A stretch of DNA of 45,109 nucleotides from Promicromonosporaceae bacterium (GCA_009783295.1 WRHK01000031.1:1-45109); one strand, 5' to 3'; shown: positions 10,893 through 21,386, numbered from the stretch's first letter. Program-made: numbers and translations. The notes: generated by a model not told the origin, from the sequence alone.

Positions 10893-12040
10893 TCGGCACC
10901 TCCGGTGGACTTCGCGGCGGCCTCGAGGCCGGCGGTGGTGGTCTCGAGCAGCTGCGACCAGCTGACCTCGAACTTCTCCACGCCCTCCTCCTCGAGCTGC
11001 TTCGTGACGTCGGACATCGCGATGCCCTGCGCCTCGACGGCCGCGATGGTCGCGGCCGCGTCGTCGCCGGTGCCCGTCACGGTGTCGCCGAGCACGATGC
11101 CGTGGTCGGCGAACGCGTCGAGCGTGGCCTGCGGCATGGTGTTGACGACGCCGGCGACGACCAGCTCGTCGACGTACATCGTGTCGCGGTACTCGGGGTT
11201 CTTCACCCCGGTCGACGCCCACAGGGGGCGCTGCGGCTGCGCACCGGCCTCCGCGAGTGCGGCCCAGCGCGGGGAGCCGACGACCTCCTGGTAGGCGGCG
11301 AACGCGAGGCGTGCGTTGGCGATCGCGGCCTTGCCCTTGAGGGCGGCCGCCTCGTCCGTGCCCACCTTGTCGAGCGCGGCGTCCACCGCGGTGTCGACGC
11401 GGGAGACGAAGAACGACGCGACCGAGCCGATGACGGCGAGGTCGTGGCCGTTGGCCTTGGCCTGCTCGAGGCCGGCGAGCCACGCGTCCATGACGGCGCG
11501 GTACCGCTCGATCGAGAAGATCAGGGTCACGTTGACCGAGATGCCCTGGGCGAGCGTGCGCGTGATGGCCGGCAGGCCCTCGACGGTCGCGGGGATCTTG
11601 ATCATGACGTTGGGGCGGTCGACGGTCGACCACAGGCGCTCGGCCGTGGTGACGGTCTTCTCGGTGTCGCGCGCGAGGCGCGGGTCCACCTCGATGGAGA
11701 CGCGGCCGTCGACGGCGGTCGTGGCGTCGTAGGTGGGGCGCAGCACGTCGGCGGCCTCGCGCACGTCGTCCGTGGTGATCCGCTCGACGGCGGCCTCCAC
11801 GTCCGTGCCGGCGAGCTCGTGGAGCGCGGCGTCGTAGGCGTCGCCCTTGCTGAGGGCGGCGGCGAAGATCGTGGGGTTCGTGGTGACTCCCACCACGTCC
11901 CTGTCCTTGACGAGCTGCGCGAGGTTGCCGGTGGCGAGGCGCTCGCGGGACAGGTCGTCGAGCCAGATCGACACCCCCGCCTCCGAGAGCCGGCTCGTGG
12001 GCCGGGAGAGGCTGTTCGGGGTGTCCGTAGGGCTGGTCAT
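10889..12040 (-). CDS. tal: Transaldolase
   Basis: The enzyme transfers a dihydroxyacetone unit between sedoheptulose-7-phosphate and glyceraldehyde-3-phosphate. It has 383 residues, the long actinobacterial form. [10 protein letters not shown] lies near residue 50, the Schiff-base Lys in NVMIKIPAT near residue 146, and [19 protein letters not shown] in the C-terminal half. It starts with ATG 12040 and is the first gene of the tal-zwf-opcA-pgl operon. A hairpin downstream of tkt separates it from that gene, so it probably has its own promoter between 12041 and 12149. Confidence 0.96.
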   Translation of the reverse strand: MTSPTDTPNSLSRPTSRLSEAGVSIWLDDLSRERLATGNLAQLVKDRDVVGVTTNPTIFAAALSKGDAYDAALHELAGTDVEAAVERITTDDVREAADVLRPTYDATTAVDGRVSIEVDPRLARDTEKTVTTAERLWSTVDRPNVMIKIPATVEGLPAITRTLAQGISVNVTLIFSIERYRAVMDAWLAGLEQAKANGHDLAVIGSVASFFVSRVDTAVDAALDKVGTDEAAALKGKAAIANARLAFAAYQEVVGSPRWAALAEAGAQPQRPLWASTGVKNPEYRDTMYVDELVVAGVVNTMPQATLDAFADHGIVLGDTVTGTGDDAAATIAAVEAQGIAMSDVTKQLEEEGVEKFEVSWSQLLETTTAGLEAAAKSTGGAE

Positions 12041-12149
12041 GCGGGTCGGACCTTCCTGTCAGGGTTGCCGGTCCCCATCGTGGCGAGGACCGGACGTGTG
12101 TGTCCGGGGTGGCGCTCCGTGCCCGGGGGAGGGGACGAGCGCCAGAGGC

Positions 12150-12189
12150 GGCGAGGGCCGGCCCGACCTGGGTCGGACCGGCCCTCGCC
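12150..12189 (-). terminator. Hairpin terminator after tkt
   Basis: A 12-bp stem (12150-12161 with 12178-12189) encloses a smaller inner stem. It begins 5 bases after the tkt stop codon on the minus strand. No T-run is present. Confidence 0.8.
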
Positions 12190-12194
12190 GACTG

Positions 12195-14303
12195 TCACGC
12201 CTGTGCGGCCGCGATGGACTCGCGGGCTGCGCCGACCACGGCTTCCGCCGTGATGCCGAACTCGTGGAAGAGCGCCTCGGCGGGGGCCGACGCACCGAAG
12301 TGCTCGAGCGAGACGGAGCGGCCGGCGTCGCCGACGATGCCCGCCCAGCCGAGCGCGATGCCCGCCTCGACCGACACGCGGGCCTTCACGCCGGCGGGGA
12401 GCACCGACTCCTTGTACTCGGCCGACTGGCGGTCGAACCACTCGAGCGACGGGGCCGAGACGACGCGCGCCTTGATGCCCTCGGCGGCGAGCGTCGCGCG
12501 CGCCTGGACGGCGAGCTGGACCTCGGAGCCCGTGCCGATCAGGATGACATCGGGCGTGCCCTCCGTGTCGAGCAGGGTGTACGCACCCTTGAGGACGCCC
12601 TCGGCGGGCGCGAAGCCCTCCTCGCCGCGCGGGAACGTCGGCAGGTTCTGCCGCGACAGGATGAGGCCGGCCGGGTTCTCGCGGTTCTCGATGATGCCGC
12701 GCCACGCCCAGGCGGTCTCGTTCGCGTCGGCCGGGCGGACGATGTCCAGGCCCGGGATCGCGCGGTAGGCCCACAGGTGCTCCACCGGCTGGTGGGTGGG
12801 GCCGTCCTCGCCGAGGCCGATCGAGTCGTGCGTCCACACGAAGATCGACGGCGTCTTCATGAGCGCCGCGAGGCGGACGGCGCCGCGCATGTAGTCGGCG
12901 AACTGGAAGAACGTGCCGCCGTAGGGGCGGGTCAGGCCGTGCAGCGTGATGCCGTTGAGGATCGCGCCCATGCCGTGCTCACGGATGCCGAAGTGGAGCG
13001 TGCGGCCGTAGGGGCCACCCTTCCACGCGCGGGTCTGGTGCTTCTCCGTGATGAACGACGGCTCGCCGTCCATGGTGGTGTTGTTCGAGCCGGCGAGGTC
13101 GGCCGAGCCGCCCCACAGCTCGGGCAGCACCGGGGCGAGCGCCGTCAGCGTCTTGCCCGAGGCGACGCGGGTGGCGATGCCCTTGGGGTCGGCGGCGAAC
13201 TCGGGGAGGGCGGACTCCCAGCCCTCCGGCAGCTCGTGGGCCTCGAGGCGCTCCAGCAGCGCGGCGGCCTCGGCGTTGGCGCCCTTCCAGGCGGCGAACG
13301 CGTCGTCCCAGGCGGCACGCTGCGTGGACTGGCGCTCGGCGACGGAGCGCGTGAACTTGAGCACGTCCTCGTCGATGGCGAAGTGCTGCTCGGGGTCGAG
13401 GCCCAGGGCCTCCTTGAGGCCGACGACCTCGGCGGCGCCGAGCGCCGAGCCGTGGATCGCGTACGTGTCCTGCTTCTTGGGCGACGGCCAGCCGATGATC
13501 GTCGAGAGGCGGATCAGCGTCGGCTTGCCCGTCTCGGCCTTGGCGGCCTCGAGGGCGGCGGCCAGGGCCGCGACGTCCTCGGTGTACTCGGTGCCGCCGT
13601 TGGTCCAGTCGACGTGCAGCGTGTGCCAGCCGTAGGCCTCGTAGCGGGCGACGACGTCCTCCGAGAAGGAGATGTCGGTCTGGTCCTCGATCGAGATCCG
13701 GTTGTCGTCCCAGATGACGATGAGGTTGCCGAGCTCCTGGTGGCCGGCGAGCGAGCCGGCCTCGGCCGTCACGCCCTCCTGCAGGTCGCCGTCGCCGGCG
13801 ATCACGTAGATGTGGTGGTCGAACGGCGAGGTGCCGGGGGCGGCCTCGGGGTCGAGCAGGCCACGCTCGCGGCGCGAGGCGAAGGCGAAGCCGGTGGCGG
13901 CGGCGAGGCCCTGGCCCAGCGGGCCGGTGGTGATCTCGACACCCGTGGTGTGGCCGACCTCGGGGTGGCCCGGGGTGAGCGAGTTCCACTGGCGCAGGGC
14001 GGCGATGTCCTCGACCTCGAGGCCGTAGCCGGCCAGGAAGAGCTGGAGGTAGATGGTCAGCGACGAGTGGCCGGCCGAGAGGATGAAACGGTCGCGGCCC
14101 ACCCAGTGCGGGTTCGCCGGGTCGTGACGCATGACCTTCTGGAACAGGAGGTACGCCGCCGGAGCGAGCGAGATAGCGGTGCCGGGGTGGCCGTTGCCGG
14201 CCTTCTCCACGGCGTCGGCCGCCATCGCCTTGATCGCCTTGACCGCGCGCTCGTCGAGCTCATTCCATTCGAGCGGAGTCAGTGCGGGGTCGAACGTGCT
14301 CAC
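12195..14303 (-). CDS. tkt: Transketolase
   Basis: This thiamine-diphosphate enzyme of the pentose phosphate pathway has 702 residues. Visible are [11 protein letters not shown] near residue 37, the substrate His region [10 protein letters not shown], and the thiamine-diphosphate motif from GDGDLQEG to WDDNRIS. The second domain shows [23 protein letters not shown]. The open frame extends to 14378, but GTG 14303 has AGGAAAGAGG just upstream and gives [21 protein letters not shown]. It is divergent from ctaB, a common actinobacterial pair. Confidence 0.97.
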   Translation of the reverse strand: MSTFDPALTPLEWNELDERAVKAIKAMAADAVEKAGNGHPGTAISLAPAAYLLFQKVMRHDPANPHWVGRDRFILSAGHSSLTIYLQLFLAGYGLEVEDIAALRQWNSLTPGHPEVGHTTGVEITTGPLGQGLAAATGFAFASRRERGLLDPEAAPGTSPFDHHIYVIAGDGDLQEGVTAEAGSLAGHQELGNLIVIWDDNRISIEDQTDISFSEDVVARYEAYGWHTLHVDWTNGGTEYTEDVAALAAALEAAKAETGKPTLIRLSTIIGWPSPKKQDTYAIHGSALGAAEVVGLKEALGLDPEQHFAIDEDVLKFTRSVAERQSTQRAAWDDAFAAWKGANAEAAALLERLEAHELPEGWESALPEFAADPKGIATRVASGKTLTALAPVLPELWGGSADLAGSNNTTMDGEPSFITEKHQTRAWKGGPYGRTLHFGIREHGMGAILNGITLHGLTRPYGGTFFQFADYMRGAVRLAALMKTPSIFVWTHDSIGLGEDGPTHQPVEHLWAYRAIPGLDIVRPADANETAWAWRGIIENRENPAGLILSRQNLPTFPRGEEGFAPAEGVLKGAYTLLDTEGTPDVILIGTGSEVQLAVQARATLAAEGIKARVVSAPSLEWFDRQSAEYKESVLPAGVKARVSVEAGIALGWAGIVGDAGRSVSLEHFGASAPAEALFHEFGITAEAVVGAARESIAAAQA

Positions 14304-14578
14304 GAATGCCTCTTTCCTGTCCAGGGCATCGCGGCCCCGGGATCGGTTCGGGTTGCCTTGCAGCGCGCCAGGACGCAAACGTTCCCAGGCGGAGCCGACG
14401 GGAAGGGTCGACCCCGCGGCGCAGGTGCGGCTCCAGCCTAGCGCGGAGCCTTGTTTCGGGTGTGTTGCTGTCCGGCAGTACTCCGACGCACGTCACTAAC
14501 CGGCGGACCAGGTTCGATGTTCCCGAGCCGTAGACTGACCCGGACCTCCCCGCCAGCGAGAACGGAACAGCGACGCGC
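14304..14578. promoter_or_regulatory. Divergent promoter region between tkt and ctaB
   Basis: The 275 bases between the divergent starts hold no gene. A TAGGCT -10 for tkt is read on the minus strand at 14440-14435, and a TAGACT -10 for ctaB is at 14531-14536. No matching -35 hexamers are convincing on either strand. Confidence 0.45.
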
Positions 14579-15493
14579 GTGACCACGAGCCCGATCGCCA
14601 GCGGCGGCCTTCGCGACCGCGTCGGCGCGTACGTCGCCCTGACCAAGCCCCGCATCATCGAGCTTCTGCTCGTCACCACCATCCCCACGATGTTCCTGGC
14701 CCAGGGCGGCCTGCCGAACCTCTGGCTGGTGCTCGGCACCCTGGTCGGCGGCGCCCTCGCCGCAGGGTCGGCCAACGCCTACAACTGCTACTACGACCGC
14801 GACATCGACGCGGTGATGAACCGCACCAAGCGCCGCCCGCTGGTCACCGGCGAGGTCACGCCCCGCAACGCGCTGATCTTCGCCACGGTGCTGGGCGTCG
14901 TCTCGCTCGTGTGGTTCGCGCTGCTCATCAATGCGTTCACGGCCTGGCTCACGTTCGCGGCCATCGCCCTGTACGTCGTCTTCTACACGATGATCCTCAA
15001 GCGGCGGACGTCGCAGAACATCGTGTGGGGCGGGGTCGCCGGCTGCATGCCCGTGTTCATCGGGTGGGCCGCCGTGACCGGCAGCCTGAGCTGGGCGCCC
15101 GTCGCGCTGTTCGGCGTCATCTTCTTCTGGACGCCGCCGCACTACTGGCCGCTGTCGGTGAAGTTCAAGAAGGACTACGCCGAGGCCGGCGTGCCCATGC
15201 TCCCCGTCGTCGCGTCCGAGCGCCGCGTGGCCGTCGAGATGATCGTCTACACCGTCGCGATGGTGGCCTGCTCGCTGATCCTCGTGCCGCTGGCGCACAT
15301 GACCTGGGTGTACACGGTGGTCGCCGTCGTGCTGGCGCTCTGGTTCGGCTGGCAGACGTGGCTCATGCTCGACAACGCCCGCCACGGCCGCGCCAAGACC
15401 GGCAAGATCGCGATGAACGTGTTCCACGCCTCCATCACGTACCTGACGATCCTGTTCGTCGCCGTCGCCGTGGACGTGTTCCTGCCGTTCTGA
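14579..15493 (+). CDS. ctaB: Protoheme IX farnesyltransferase (heme O synthase)
   Basis: This inner-membrane UbiA-family prenyltransferase adds a farnesyl group to heme B for cytochrome oxidase. The product has 304 residues and about nine membrane segments. The first Asp-rich prenyl-diphosphate motif is [20 protein letters not shown] at about residues 63-82. The second conserved region shows [17 protein letters not shown] near 182-198. It starts at GTG 14579 with little Shine-Dalgarno sequence. The divergent arrangement with tkt is typical of actinobacteria. Confidence 0.96.
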   Translation: MTTSPIASGGLRDRVGAYVALTKPRIIELLLVTTIPTMFLAQGGLPNLWLVLGTLVGGALAAGSANAYNCYYDRDIDAVMNRTKRRPLVTGEVTPRNALIFATVLGVVSLVWFALLINAFTAWLTFAAIALYVVFYTMILKRRTSQNIVWGGVAGCMPVFIGWAAVTGSLSWAPVALFGVIFFWTPPHYWPLSVKFKKDYAEAGVPMLPVVASERRVAVEMIVYTVAMVACSLILVPLAHMTWVYTVVAVVLALWFGWQTWLMLDNARHGRAKTGKIAMNVFHASITYLTILFVAVAVDVFLPF

Positions 15494-15548
15494 CGGCCGC
15501 ACGGCGGGGCAGCCTCGCCCCGGCCCGCCTGCACGGCATCATGACCGC

Positions 15549-16517
15549 GTGAGCAGCAGCGTCGTCGTCGTCAGCGGGCCCCTGGAGGCAGCCCTCGACG
15601 ACTACCTCGCGCACCTGCGCGTCGAGCGCGGGCTCTCCGTCAACACCACCGCGGCGTACCGCCGCGACCTCGCCCGCTACGTCCGCCACCTCGAGTCGCT
15701 GGGGCGCACGTCGCTCGCAGCGGTCCGCGAGGACGACGTCGCCGCGTTCCTCCAGGCCGTCCGCGAGGGGTCCGACGGCGGCGCCGCGCTCTCGCCGTCG
15801 TCCACGGCACGCGCCCTCGCCGCCGTGCGCGGCTGGCACAGGTTCGCCCACGCGGAGGGCCTCGCCCTGCAGGACCCGGCCGCCGACGTGCGCGCACCCA
15901 CCCAGCTGCGCCGCCTGCCGCACGCCCTGAGCGTCGACGCGGTCACCCGCCTCCTCGAGGCCGCCGGCGCCGGCGACGGGCCCGTCCCGCTGCGCGACCG
16001 CGCCCTGCTCGAGCTCCTCTACTCCACCGGCGGGCGCATCAGCGAGGTCGTCGGCCTCGACGTCGACGCCCTCGGCTGGCTCGGCGACGACGACGAGGAC
16101 ACCACGATGCCCGCCACCGTGCGGCTGCACGGCAAGGGCGACAAGGAACGCATCGTCCCCGTCGGGTCCTACGCGCGCACCGCCCTCGACGCCTACCTGG
16201 TGCGGGCCCGGCCGGCGCTCGCGGCCGCGGGCACCGGGACGTCGGCGCTCTTCCTCAACACGCGCGGGCGGCCGCTCTCGCGGCAGTCGGCGTGGGCCGT
16301 GCTGCAGGCGGCGTCGGAGCGCGTGGGCCTCGAGAACGTCTCGCCGCACACGCTGCGGCACTCGTTCGCGACGCACCTGCTGCAGGGCGGAGCCGACGTG
16401 CGCGTGGTCCAGGAGCTGCTCGGGCACGCGTCGGTGACCACCACGCAGATCTACACGATGGTCACGCCGGACACGCTGCGCGAGGTCTACGCGGCGTCGC
16501 ACCCGCGCGCGCTCTGA
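15549..16517 (+). CDS. xerD: Tyrosine recombinase XerD
   Basis: XerD resolves chromosome dimers at dif together with XerC. The product has 322 residues: an N-terminal SAM-like core-binding domain (about 12-110) and a C-terminal catalytic domain. The catalytic set is visible: Arg in STGGRISE, Lys in [15 protein letters not shown], the His of LLGHASV and the nucleophile Tyr in TTQIYT. It starts at GTG 15549. Its usual downstream neighbours parA-scpA-scpB are present but separated by an inserted minus-strand SDR/TetR pair, so it is taken as the core XerD rather than an island integrase. Confidence 0.95.
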   Translation: MSSSVVVVSGPLEAALDDYLAHLRVERGLSVNTTAAYRRDLARYVRHLESLGRTSLAAVREDDVAAFLQAVREGSDGGAALSPSSTARALAAVRGWHRFAHAEGLALQDPAADVRAPTQLRRLPHALSVDAVTRLLEAAGAGDGPVPLRDRALLELLYSTGGRISEVVGLDVDALGWLGDDDEDTTMPATVRLHGKGDKERIVPVGSYARTALDAYLVRARPALAAAGTGTSALFLNTRGRPLSRQSAWAVLQAASERVGLENVSPHTLRHSFATHLLQGGADVRVVQELLGHASVTTTQIYTMVTPDTLREVYAASHPRAL

Positions 16518-16542
16518 GGCTCGTCTCCGCGTCAACGCACCA

Positions 16543-16570
16543 GGGGCCGCCGGCACCGGCCGGCGGCCCC
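16543..16570. terminator. Bidirectional terminator between xerD and the dehydrogenase
   Basis: A 12-bp GC stem (16543-16554 with 16559-16570) has a 4-base loop. It lies between the convergent stops of xerD and the SDR gene. Confidence 0.8.
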
Positions 16571-16584
16571 ACGGACGTGCGTCG

Positions 16585-17373
16585 TCAGATGGTCTTGATC
16601 ATGCCGCCGTCGATGGTGAAGTCGGCGCCGGTCACGTTGCCGCTGCGGTCGCTGGCCAGGAAGAGCGCGAGGTCGGCGACCTCCTCGGGCAGCGAGAACC
16701 GGCCGCTGGCGATGCCGCCCAGGCCGGCCACGACCGCCTCGACCGCCTGGTCGTGGCTGATCCCCATGGCCCCGCCGACGGTCTCGGCCACGCCGCCCTT
16801 GCCGTGCCACAGGTCGGTCTCGACGGGCCCGGGGCTGATCGTGTTCACGCGGACGCCCTTCGGGCCGACCTCCTTGGAGAGCGACTTGGCGTAGCTGGCG
16901 AGCGCCGCCTTGGCGGCGGCGTAGTCGACGACGCTGGGGTCGGGCAGGATCGCGTTGACCGAGCCGATGTTGACGATGGCGCCGTGCGTCTCGAGCAGGC
17001 CGGGCAGTGCGGCGCGGGTGGCGCGCACCGTGGTGAGCAGGTTGGCGTCGAGCGTGGCGACCCAGTCCTCGTCGCTCACGGCCGTGACTCCGGCCAGCCG
17101 GGCGGTGAGCCCGCCGACGTTGTTGACCAGCACGTCGACCGGGCCGAAGACGGCGGCCGCCTCGACGAGCCGGGCGGCACCCTCGGCGGTGCCGAGGTCG
17201 GCCACGACGGGGGTGACGTCGTACTCCCGGGCGAGCTCGGTGAGCGTGTCGACCGTGCGGGCCCCGGCGATGACCCGGGCGCCCTCCTGGGCGAAGGCGC
17301 GGACGGTCGCGAAGCCGATGCCGCGGCTGGCGCCGGTGACGACGACGACCTTGTTCTTGAGGCCGAGATCCAT
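16585..17373 (-). CDS. Short-chain dehydrogenase/reductase (SDR)
   Basis: This is a classical SDR of 262 residues, an NAD(P)-dependent oxidoreductase of unknown substrate. The cofactor motif TGASRGIG is at residues 13-20 and NNVGG near 84-88. The catalytic set is N111, S138 in NIGSVN, Y151 and K155 in YAAAK. The C-terminal FTIDGGM is typical. ATG 17373 has AAGGAG about 10 bases upstream. It lies 77 bases behind a TetR-family gene in the same direction and probably is its target. The pair sits in the middle of the normally contiguous xerD-parA region. Confidence 0.93.
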   Translation of the reverse strand: MDLGLKNKVVVVTGASRGIGFATVRAFAQEGARVIAGARTVDTLTELAREYDVTPVVADLGTAEGAARLVEAAAVFGPVDVLVNNVGGLTARLAGVTAVSDEDWVATLDANLLTTVRATRAALPGLLETHGAIVNIGSVNAILPDPSVVDYAAAKAALASYAKSLSKEVGPKGVRVNTISPGPVETDLWHGKGGVAETVGGAMGISHDQAVEAVVAGLGGIASGRFSLPEEVADLALFLASDRSGNVTGADFTIDGGMIKTI

Positions 17374-17450
17374 GATGCTGCTCCTTGTTGTTGAGTGGGC
17401 GTTCCATAATGCGGGTGTGAAGCGACGTCGGCAGGTGGCTGCCGGCGAGA

Positions 17451-18023
17451 TCAGTCCAGGGCGGCGAGCGCGGTGTCGACGGCGCTCAGGGCGAAGGCGC
17501 GGCCGGACCTGGCCTGCCCCATGACCCGCAGGCCCTGGATGAAGGTGGTGAAGAAGCGCGCGAGCGCGGCCGGGTCCTTCTCGGCACCCAGGCCGCCGGT
17601 CGCGACGGCCCGCTCGAGCGAGCCTGCCAGCGCCGACTCGACCTGGCGCAGGTTGAGCGCGATGCGTTCGATCGTGGTGTCGTCGTCGTCCCGCTCGGTG
17701 GCCGCGTTGACGAGGAAGCAGCCACGCGGTTCGGCCAGGTCCATCTCCACCAGGCCGACGAGCACCTCGCGAAGCGTCGACCGGATGTCGTCGGACGACT
17801 CCAGCGCCATCAGCAGGTCGCCCGCCTGCTCGTCGCAGTAGCGCCCGAGCGCCCGGGCGTAGAGGCCCTCCTTGGAGCCGAAGGCCGCATACAGGCTTCC
17901 GGGCCCGACGCCGAGCTCGGCGGTCAGGTCGGAGATCGAGGTGCCGTTGAACCCATGTCGCCAGAACAGCTCCTTGGCGCGGTCGACCGCGACCTCGACG
18001 TCAAACTCCCGTGGTCTTGCCAT
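17451..18023 (-). CDS. TetR/AcrR-family transcriptional regulator
   Basis: This 190-residue repressor has its N-terminal helix-turn-helix at about residues 25-55, including TSISDLTAELGVGPGSLYAAFGSKEGLY. The ligand-binding domain shows RGCFLVNAATE, which recurs in TetR proteins governing stress or xenobiotic reductases. The ATG start at 18023 gives the usual MARPREFD beginning. Inverted repeats overlap the region just upstream, suggesting autoregulation. It probably represses itself and the SDR downstream; the ligand cannot be read from sequence. Confidence 0.93.
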   Translation of the reverse strand: MARPREFDVEVAVDRAKELFWRHGFNGTSISDLTAELGVGPGSLYAAFGSKEGLYARALGRYCDEQAGDLLMALESSDDIRSTLREVLVGLVEMDLAEPRGCFLVNAATERDDDDTTIERIALNLRQVESALAGSLERAVATGGLGAEKDPAALARFFTTFIQGLRVMGQARSGRAFALSAVDTALAALD

Positions 18024-18028
18024 GTGCG

Positions 18029-18051
18029 GAACGCTAGCACGTTCTGGAACG
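18029..18051. promoter_or_regulatory. Candidate TetR operator
   Basis: Three alternating half-sites GAACG, CGTTC and GAACG lie at 18029-18033, 18040-18044 and 18047-18051. CGTTC-TG-GAACG forms a tight dyad. A related half-site, CGTTCCA, occurs upstream of the SDR gene at 17400-17406, followed by a weaker second arm. Binding is inferred. Confidence 0.5.
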
Positions 18052-18180
18052 ATCGCTCATGAATGTGACGCGTCCCACGCTCCGGAGGCCGCAGACCCGC
18101 CCGCGCGGGCCGAAGAGCAAACGGCGCAGGGGTGGGCGGCACGCCGAGCGGGTCCCCCTGGCCGAACGGAGGCGCTGGGG

Positions 18181-18186
18181 TAGCGT
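18181..18186 (+). promoter_or_regulatory. -10 box (TAGCGT) of parA, probably leaderless
   Basis: TAGCGT ends 7 bases before the GTG start of parA, so transcription would begin at or next to the start codon. No Shine-Dalgarno sequence is present. Confidence 0.5.
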
Positions 18187-18193
18187 GGCCGCC

Positions 18194-19096
18194 GTGAGCG
18201 ATGCACCGGGGAACGACACGCTGTTCGCACCTGCCGCCACCGTGGCCACGGAGGAGCGGCGTGACGCCGTCGGGCGCGAGGTGCCCGACTTCGCCGACCC
18301 CGCGCCGATCACACAGCACGGCCCTGCCCGCATCGTCGCGATGTGCAACCAGAAGGGCGGCGTCGGCAAGACGACCACCACCATCAACCTGGGTGCCGCC
18401 TTCGCCGAGTACGGGCGCCGCGTGCTCCTCGTGGACTTCGACCCGCAGGGCGCCGCGTCGGTGGGCGTGGGCGTCAACCCGCACGAGCTCGATCTCAGCG
18501 TCTACAACCTGCTCATGGACCGCACCGTCCAGGCGACGGACGTGATCCTGCCGACCGCCATCGAGAACCTCGACGTGCTGCCGGCCAACATCGACCTGTC
18601 GGCGGCCGAGGTGCAGCTGGTGGGCGAGGTCGCCCGCGAGTCCGTGCTGGCCCGGGCCCTGCGGCCCGTGCTCGACCAGTACGACGTGATCCTGGTGGAC
18701 TGCCAGCCGTCGCTGGGCCTGCTCACCGTCAACGCCCTCACGGCCGCGAACGGCGTGCTGATCCCGCTCGAGTGCGAGTTCTTCGCGCTGCGCGGCGTCG
18801 CGCTGCTGGTCGAGACCATCGAGAAGGTGCGCGACCGCCTCAACCCGGGCCTCGAGATCGACGGCATCCTGCCGACCATGTTCGACTCGCGCACGCTCCA
18901 CTCGCGCGAGGTGGTGGCGCGCGTGCACGAGGCCTTCGGCGACACGCTGCTGCACACCGTCATCGGGCGCACCGTGAAGTTCCCGGACGCGTCCGTGGCG
19001 GCGGAGCCCATCACGGCGTACGCACCGAACCACCCGGGAGCGCTGGCCTACCGCCAGCTCGCCCGTGAGCTCGTGGCTCGCGGGGATGCCCGGTAG
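18194..19096 (+). CDS. ParA/Soj-family chromosome partitioning ATPase
   Basis: The product has 300 residues and is a deviant Walker A ATPase of the ParA/MinD family. The motif NQKGGVGKTTT starts at residue 52 with both the signature and the standard lysine. VDFDPQG and VDCQPSLGLLTVNAL mark the A' and Walker B regions. The open frame begins at 18059, but GTG 18194 has a -10 at leaderless distance and gives the usual length. This is the paralogue that sits beside scpAB, distinct from the origin-proximal parAB pair, so its exact partner is uncertain. It overlaps scpA. Confidence 0.93.
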   Translation: MSDAPGNDTLFAPAATVATEERRDAVGREVPDFADPAPITQHGPARIVAMCNQKGGVGKTTTTINLGAAFAEYGRRVLLVDFDPQGAASVGVGVNPHELDLSVYNLLMDRTVQATDVILPTAIENLDVLPANIDLSAAEVQLVGEVARESVLARALRPVLDQYDVILVDCQPSLGLLTVNALTAANGVLIPLECEFFALRGVALLVETIEKVRDRLNPGLEIDGILPTMFDSRTLHSREVVARVHEAFGDTLLHTVIGRTVKFPDASVAAEPITAYAPNHPGALAYRQLARELVARGDAR

Positions 19097-19886
19097 CCCG
19101 TTCGAGGTCCACCTCGACAACTTCACCGGTCCGTTCGACCTGCTGCTGAGCCTCATCGCCAAGCACGAGCTCGACGTCACCGAGGTGGCCCTGGCCGCCG
19201 TCACCGACGAGTTCGTGGCCTACATCCGCGCGCACCCCGAGTGGGACCTCGGCACGGCGTCGGAGTTCCTGGTGATCGCCGCGACGCTCCTCGACCTCAA
19301 GGCTGCGCGTCTGCTGCCCGGCGTGGTCGAGGAGGACCTCGAGGACCTCGAGCTGCTCGAGGCGCGCGACCTGCTGTTCGCTCGGCTGCTGCAGTACCGC
19401 GCCTACAAGGAGGTCTCGGCCCTCATGGCGCAGCGGCTCGCCACCGAAGGGCGGCGCGTCGCCCGGTCCGTGCCGCTCGAGCCCGAGCAGGCCGCGCTGC
19501 TGCCGGAGCTCGTGTGGACGCTCACGGGGGAGCGGCTCGCCGAGCTCGCCGCCCGCGCGCTCACGCCCAAGGCACCGCCCGTCGTCTCCCTCGACCACCT
19601 GCACGCGCCCGCCGTGTCGGTGCGCGAGCAGGCCGCGATCGTCGTCGGGCGGCTGCGGCGCGAGCACGCCGTCACGTTCCGGTCGCTCGCAGCGGGGGAG
19701 GAGCGGCTGGTGGTCGTGGCCCGGTTCCTCGCGCTCCTGGAGCTCTTCCGCAACGGACAGGTCGCGTTCGAGCAGGTCACGGCGCTGGGCGAGCTCACGG
19801 TCCGGTGGACGGGGTCCGACGACGAGGTCGACGTGGCCGCAGGTTTCGAGGTGTTCGACGGTGCGACCCAGGAGGTCCAGGCATGA
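19086..19886 (+). CDS. scpA: Segregation and condensation protein A
   Basis: ScpA is the kleisin that links SMC heads in the bacterial condensin complex. The product has 266 residues from ATG 19086, beginning MPGSPFEVHLDNFTGPFDLL, the family signature. FLVIAATLLDLKAARLLP lies near residues 60-77, and the C-terminal winged helix shows FLALLELFRNGQVAFEQ. An in-frame GTG at 19065 would add 7 residues but lacks a ribosome site. It overlaps the end of parA by 11 bases and the start of scpB by 4 (ATGA). Confidence 0.94.
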   Translation: MPGSPFEVHLDNFTGPFDLLLSLIAKHELDVTEVALAAVTDEFVAYIRAHPEWDLGTASEFLVIAATLLDLKAARLLPGVVEEDLEDLELLEARDLLFARLLQYRAYKEVSALMAQRLATEGRRVARSVPLEPEQAALLPELVWTLTGERLAELAARALTPKAPPVVSLDHLHAPAVSVREQAAIVVGRLRREHAVTFRSLAAGEERLVVVARFLALLELFRNGQVAFEQVTALGELTVRWTGSDDEVDVAAGFEVFDGATQEVQA

Positions 19887-20506
19887 GTGACGAGCGCGAG
19901 GCGCCCGAGGTCGACGTCGTCGCCCTCCCCGGCGGGGCGCTCGCGGCCCTGGAGGCCGTGCTCATGGTGGCCGACGCGCCCGTCGGCGCCGACCGGCTCG
20001 CCGCGATCGTGGCGCTGCCCACGGACGACGTCGTCGGCCTGCTGGAGGAGCTCGCCGCCGAGTACCGCGGCGACGCCGGCGGGCGGCCGCGCGGGTTCGA
20101 GCTGCGCGAGGGCGCCCAGGGGTGGCGCATCTACTCGGCGCCGTCGCACGCCGACGTCGTCGCGCGGCTGGTGCTCGAGGGGCAGAGCGCGCGGCTGAGC
20201 CAGGCCGCGTTGGAGACCCTGGCCGTGATCGCGTACCGTCAGCCGGTCACGCGCGGGCAGGTGTCCGCGGTGCGCGGCGTGAACGTCGACGGCGTGGTGC
20301 GCACCCTGCTGGCCCGCGGCCTGGTCGCCGAGGTGGGGCAGGACCCGCTCAGCGGCGCCGTCCTGTTCGCCACCACCGGTGAGTTCCTCGACCGGATGGG
20401 CTGGGCCTCCCTGGACGAGCTGCCCCCGATCGCCCCGCACCTGCCCGGGATCGACGCGCTCGACGACCTCGCAGCGCGTGACCGCGCGACGCAACCCGCC
20501 GACTGA
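19883..20506 (+). CDS. scpB: Segregation and condensation protein B
   Basis: ScpB forms a winged-helix dimer that binds ScpA in the SMC complex. The product has 207 residues. It shows [13 protein letters not shown] near the N-terminus and the conserved core [20 protein letters not shown] followed by [17 protein letters not shown] 19883 is preceded by GGAGG at 19871-19875 and overlaps the scpA stop. The frame is open further upstream through scpA, which is a shadow. Confidence 0.95.
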   Translation: MSDEREAPEVDVVALPGGALAALEAVLMVADAPVGADRLAAIVALPTDDVVGLLEELAAEYRGDAGGRPRGFELREGAQGWRIYSAPSHADVVARLVLEGQSARLSQAALETLAVIAYRQPVTRGQVSAVRGVNVDGVVRTLLARGLVAEVGQDPLSGAVLFATTGEFLDRMGWASLDELPPIAPHLPGIDALDDLAARDRATQPAD

Positions 20507-20523
20507 CCTGAGAGAATCCCTGC

Positions 20524-21369
20524 ATGAGCCCCACCCCTCCGCGCCGCGGCGCCGGCCGTCCCGGTGCCGCCGGCCGGCCGAGCCAGCCCCGTCGTCGTCC
20601 GCCGCAGCGTCCCGCTCAGCCCCCCGTGGACGTCCACGTGCCCGACGGCGTGCGCCTGCAGAAGGTGCTGGCCGAGGCCGGGTACGGGTCGCGCCGCAAG
20701 GCCGAGGAGCTCATCGCGAACGGCCACGTGAGCGTCGACGGGCAGATCGTCGTCGAGCTGGGCGTGCGCGTCGACCCCACCAAGAACGTCATCCACGTGG
20801 ACGGCATGCGCGTGCTGCTCGACACGGACAAGATCACCGTGGCGGTGAACAAGCCCGCCGGCGTGCTGTCCGCGATGAGCGACGAGCAGGGTCGCCCCAC
20901 CCTCGCCGACCTGGTGCGCAACCGCGAGGAGCGGCTGTTCCACGTCGGGCGCCTCGACGTCGACTCCGAGGGCCTGATCCTGCTCACCAACGACGGCGAG
21001 CTCGGCAACCGCCTGGCGCACCCCAAGTACGAGGTGCCCAAGACGTACCTCGCCACCGTGGGCGGCGGCGAGGTGTACCCGCGCATCGTCAAGCAGCTGC
21101 TCGAGGGCGTCGCACTCGAGGACGGCCCCGCGCGCATGGACAAGGTGAAGATCGTCCAGGTGCTCGGCAACCTCACCATGGTGGAGGTGGTGCTCCACGA
21201 GGGCCGCAACCGCATCGTGCGCCGCATGTTCGAGGCCGTGGACCGCCCCGTGGAGCGCCTCGTGCGCACCCGCATCGGCCCGATCGCCCTCGGCGACCAG
21301 CGGCCGGGCACCAACCGCGTGCTGAGCAAGACCGAGGTCGGGAGCCTCATGGCGGCGGTGGATCTGTGA
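20524..21369 (+). CDS. rluB: Pseudouridine synthase (RluB/RsuA family)
   Basis: The enzyme isomerises a uridine in 23S rRNA. The product has 281 residues. A Pro/Arg-rich tail (residues 1-35) precedes an S4 RNA-binding domain ([20 protein letters not shown]). The catalytic domain carries the Asp in [17 protein letters not shown], with EVPKTYLA and [10 protein letters not shown] further on. A GAGAAT box at 20512-20517 sits 6 bases before the ATG, suggesting a leaderless transcript. RluB versus another RsuA-type specificity is inferred from position behind scpB. It overlaps the possible upstream start of the next gene. Confidence 0.92.
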   Translation: MSPTPPRRGAGRPGAAGRPSQPRRRPPQRPAQPPVDVHVPDGVRLQKVLAEAGYGSRRKAEELIANGHVSVDGQIVVELGVRVDPTKNVIHVDGMRVLLDTDKITVAVNKPAGVLSAMSDEQGRPTLADLVRNREERLFHVGRLDVDSEGLILLTNDGELGNRLAHPKYEVPKTYLATVGGGEVYPRIVKQLLEGVALEDGPARMDKVKIVQVLGNLTMVEVVLHEGRNRIVRRMFEAVDRPVERLVRTRIGPIALGDQRPGTNRVLSKTEVGSLMAAVDL

Positions 21370-21386
21370 ACCAGGAGACTTCTGAC

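Noticed and set aside
15549-16517. Tyrosine recombinase as an island integrase
   Set aside because: Length, full XerD motif set and position beside parA-scpAB indicate the housekeeping XerD; no att repeats are seen at the tRNA-Pro or nearby.
20379-21386. Upstream extension of the Cmk-Der frame through rluB
   Set aside because: This is an out-of-frame reading of rluB; the ribosome site before 21387 and the family N-terminus fix the start.
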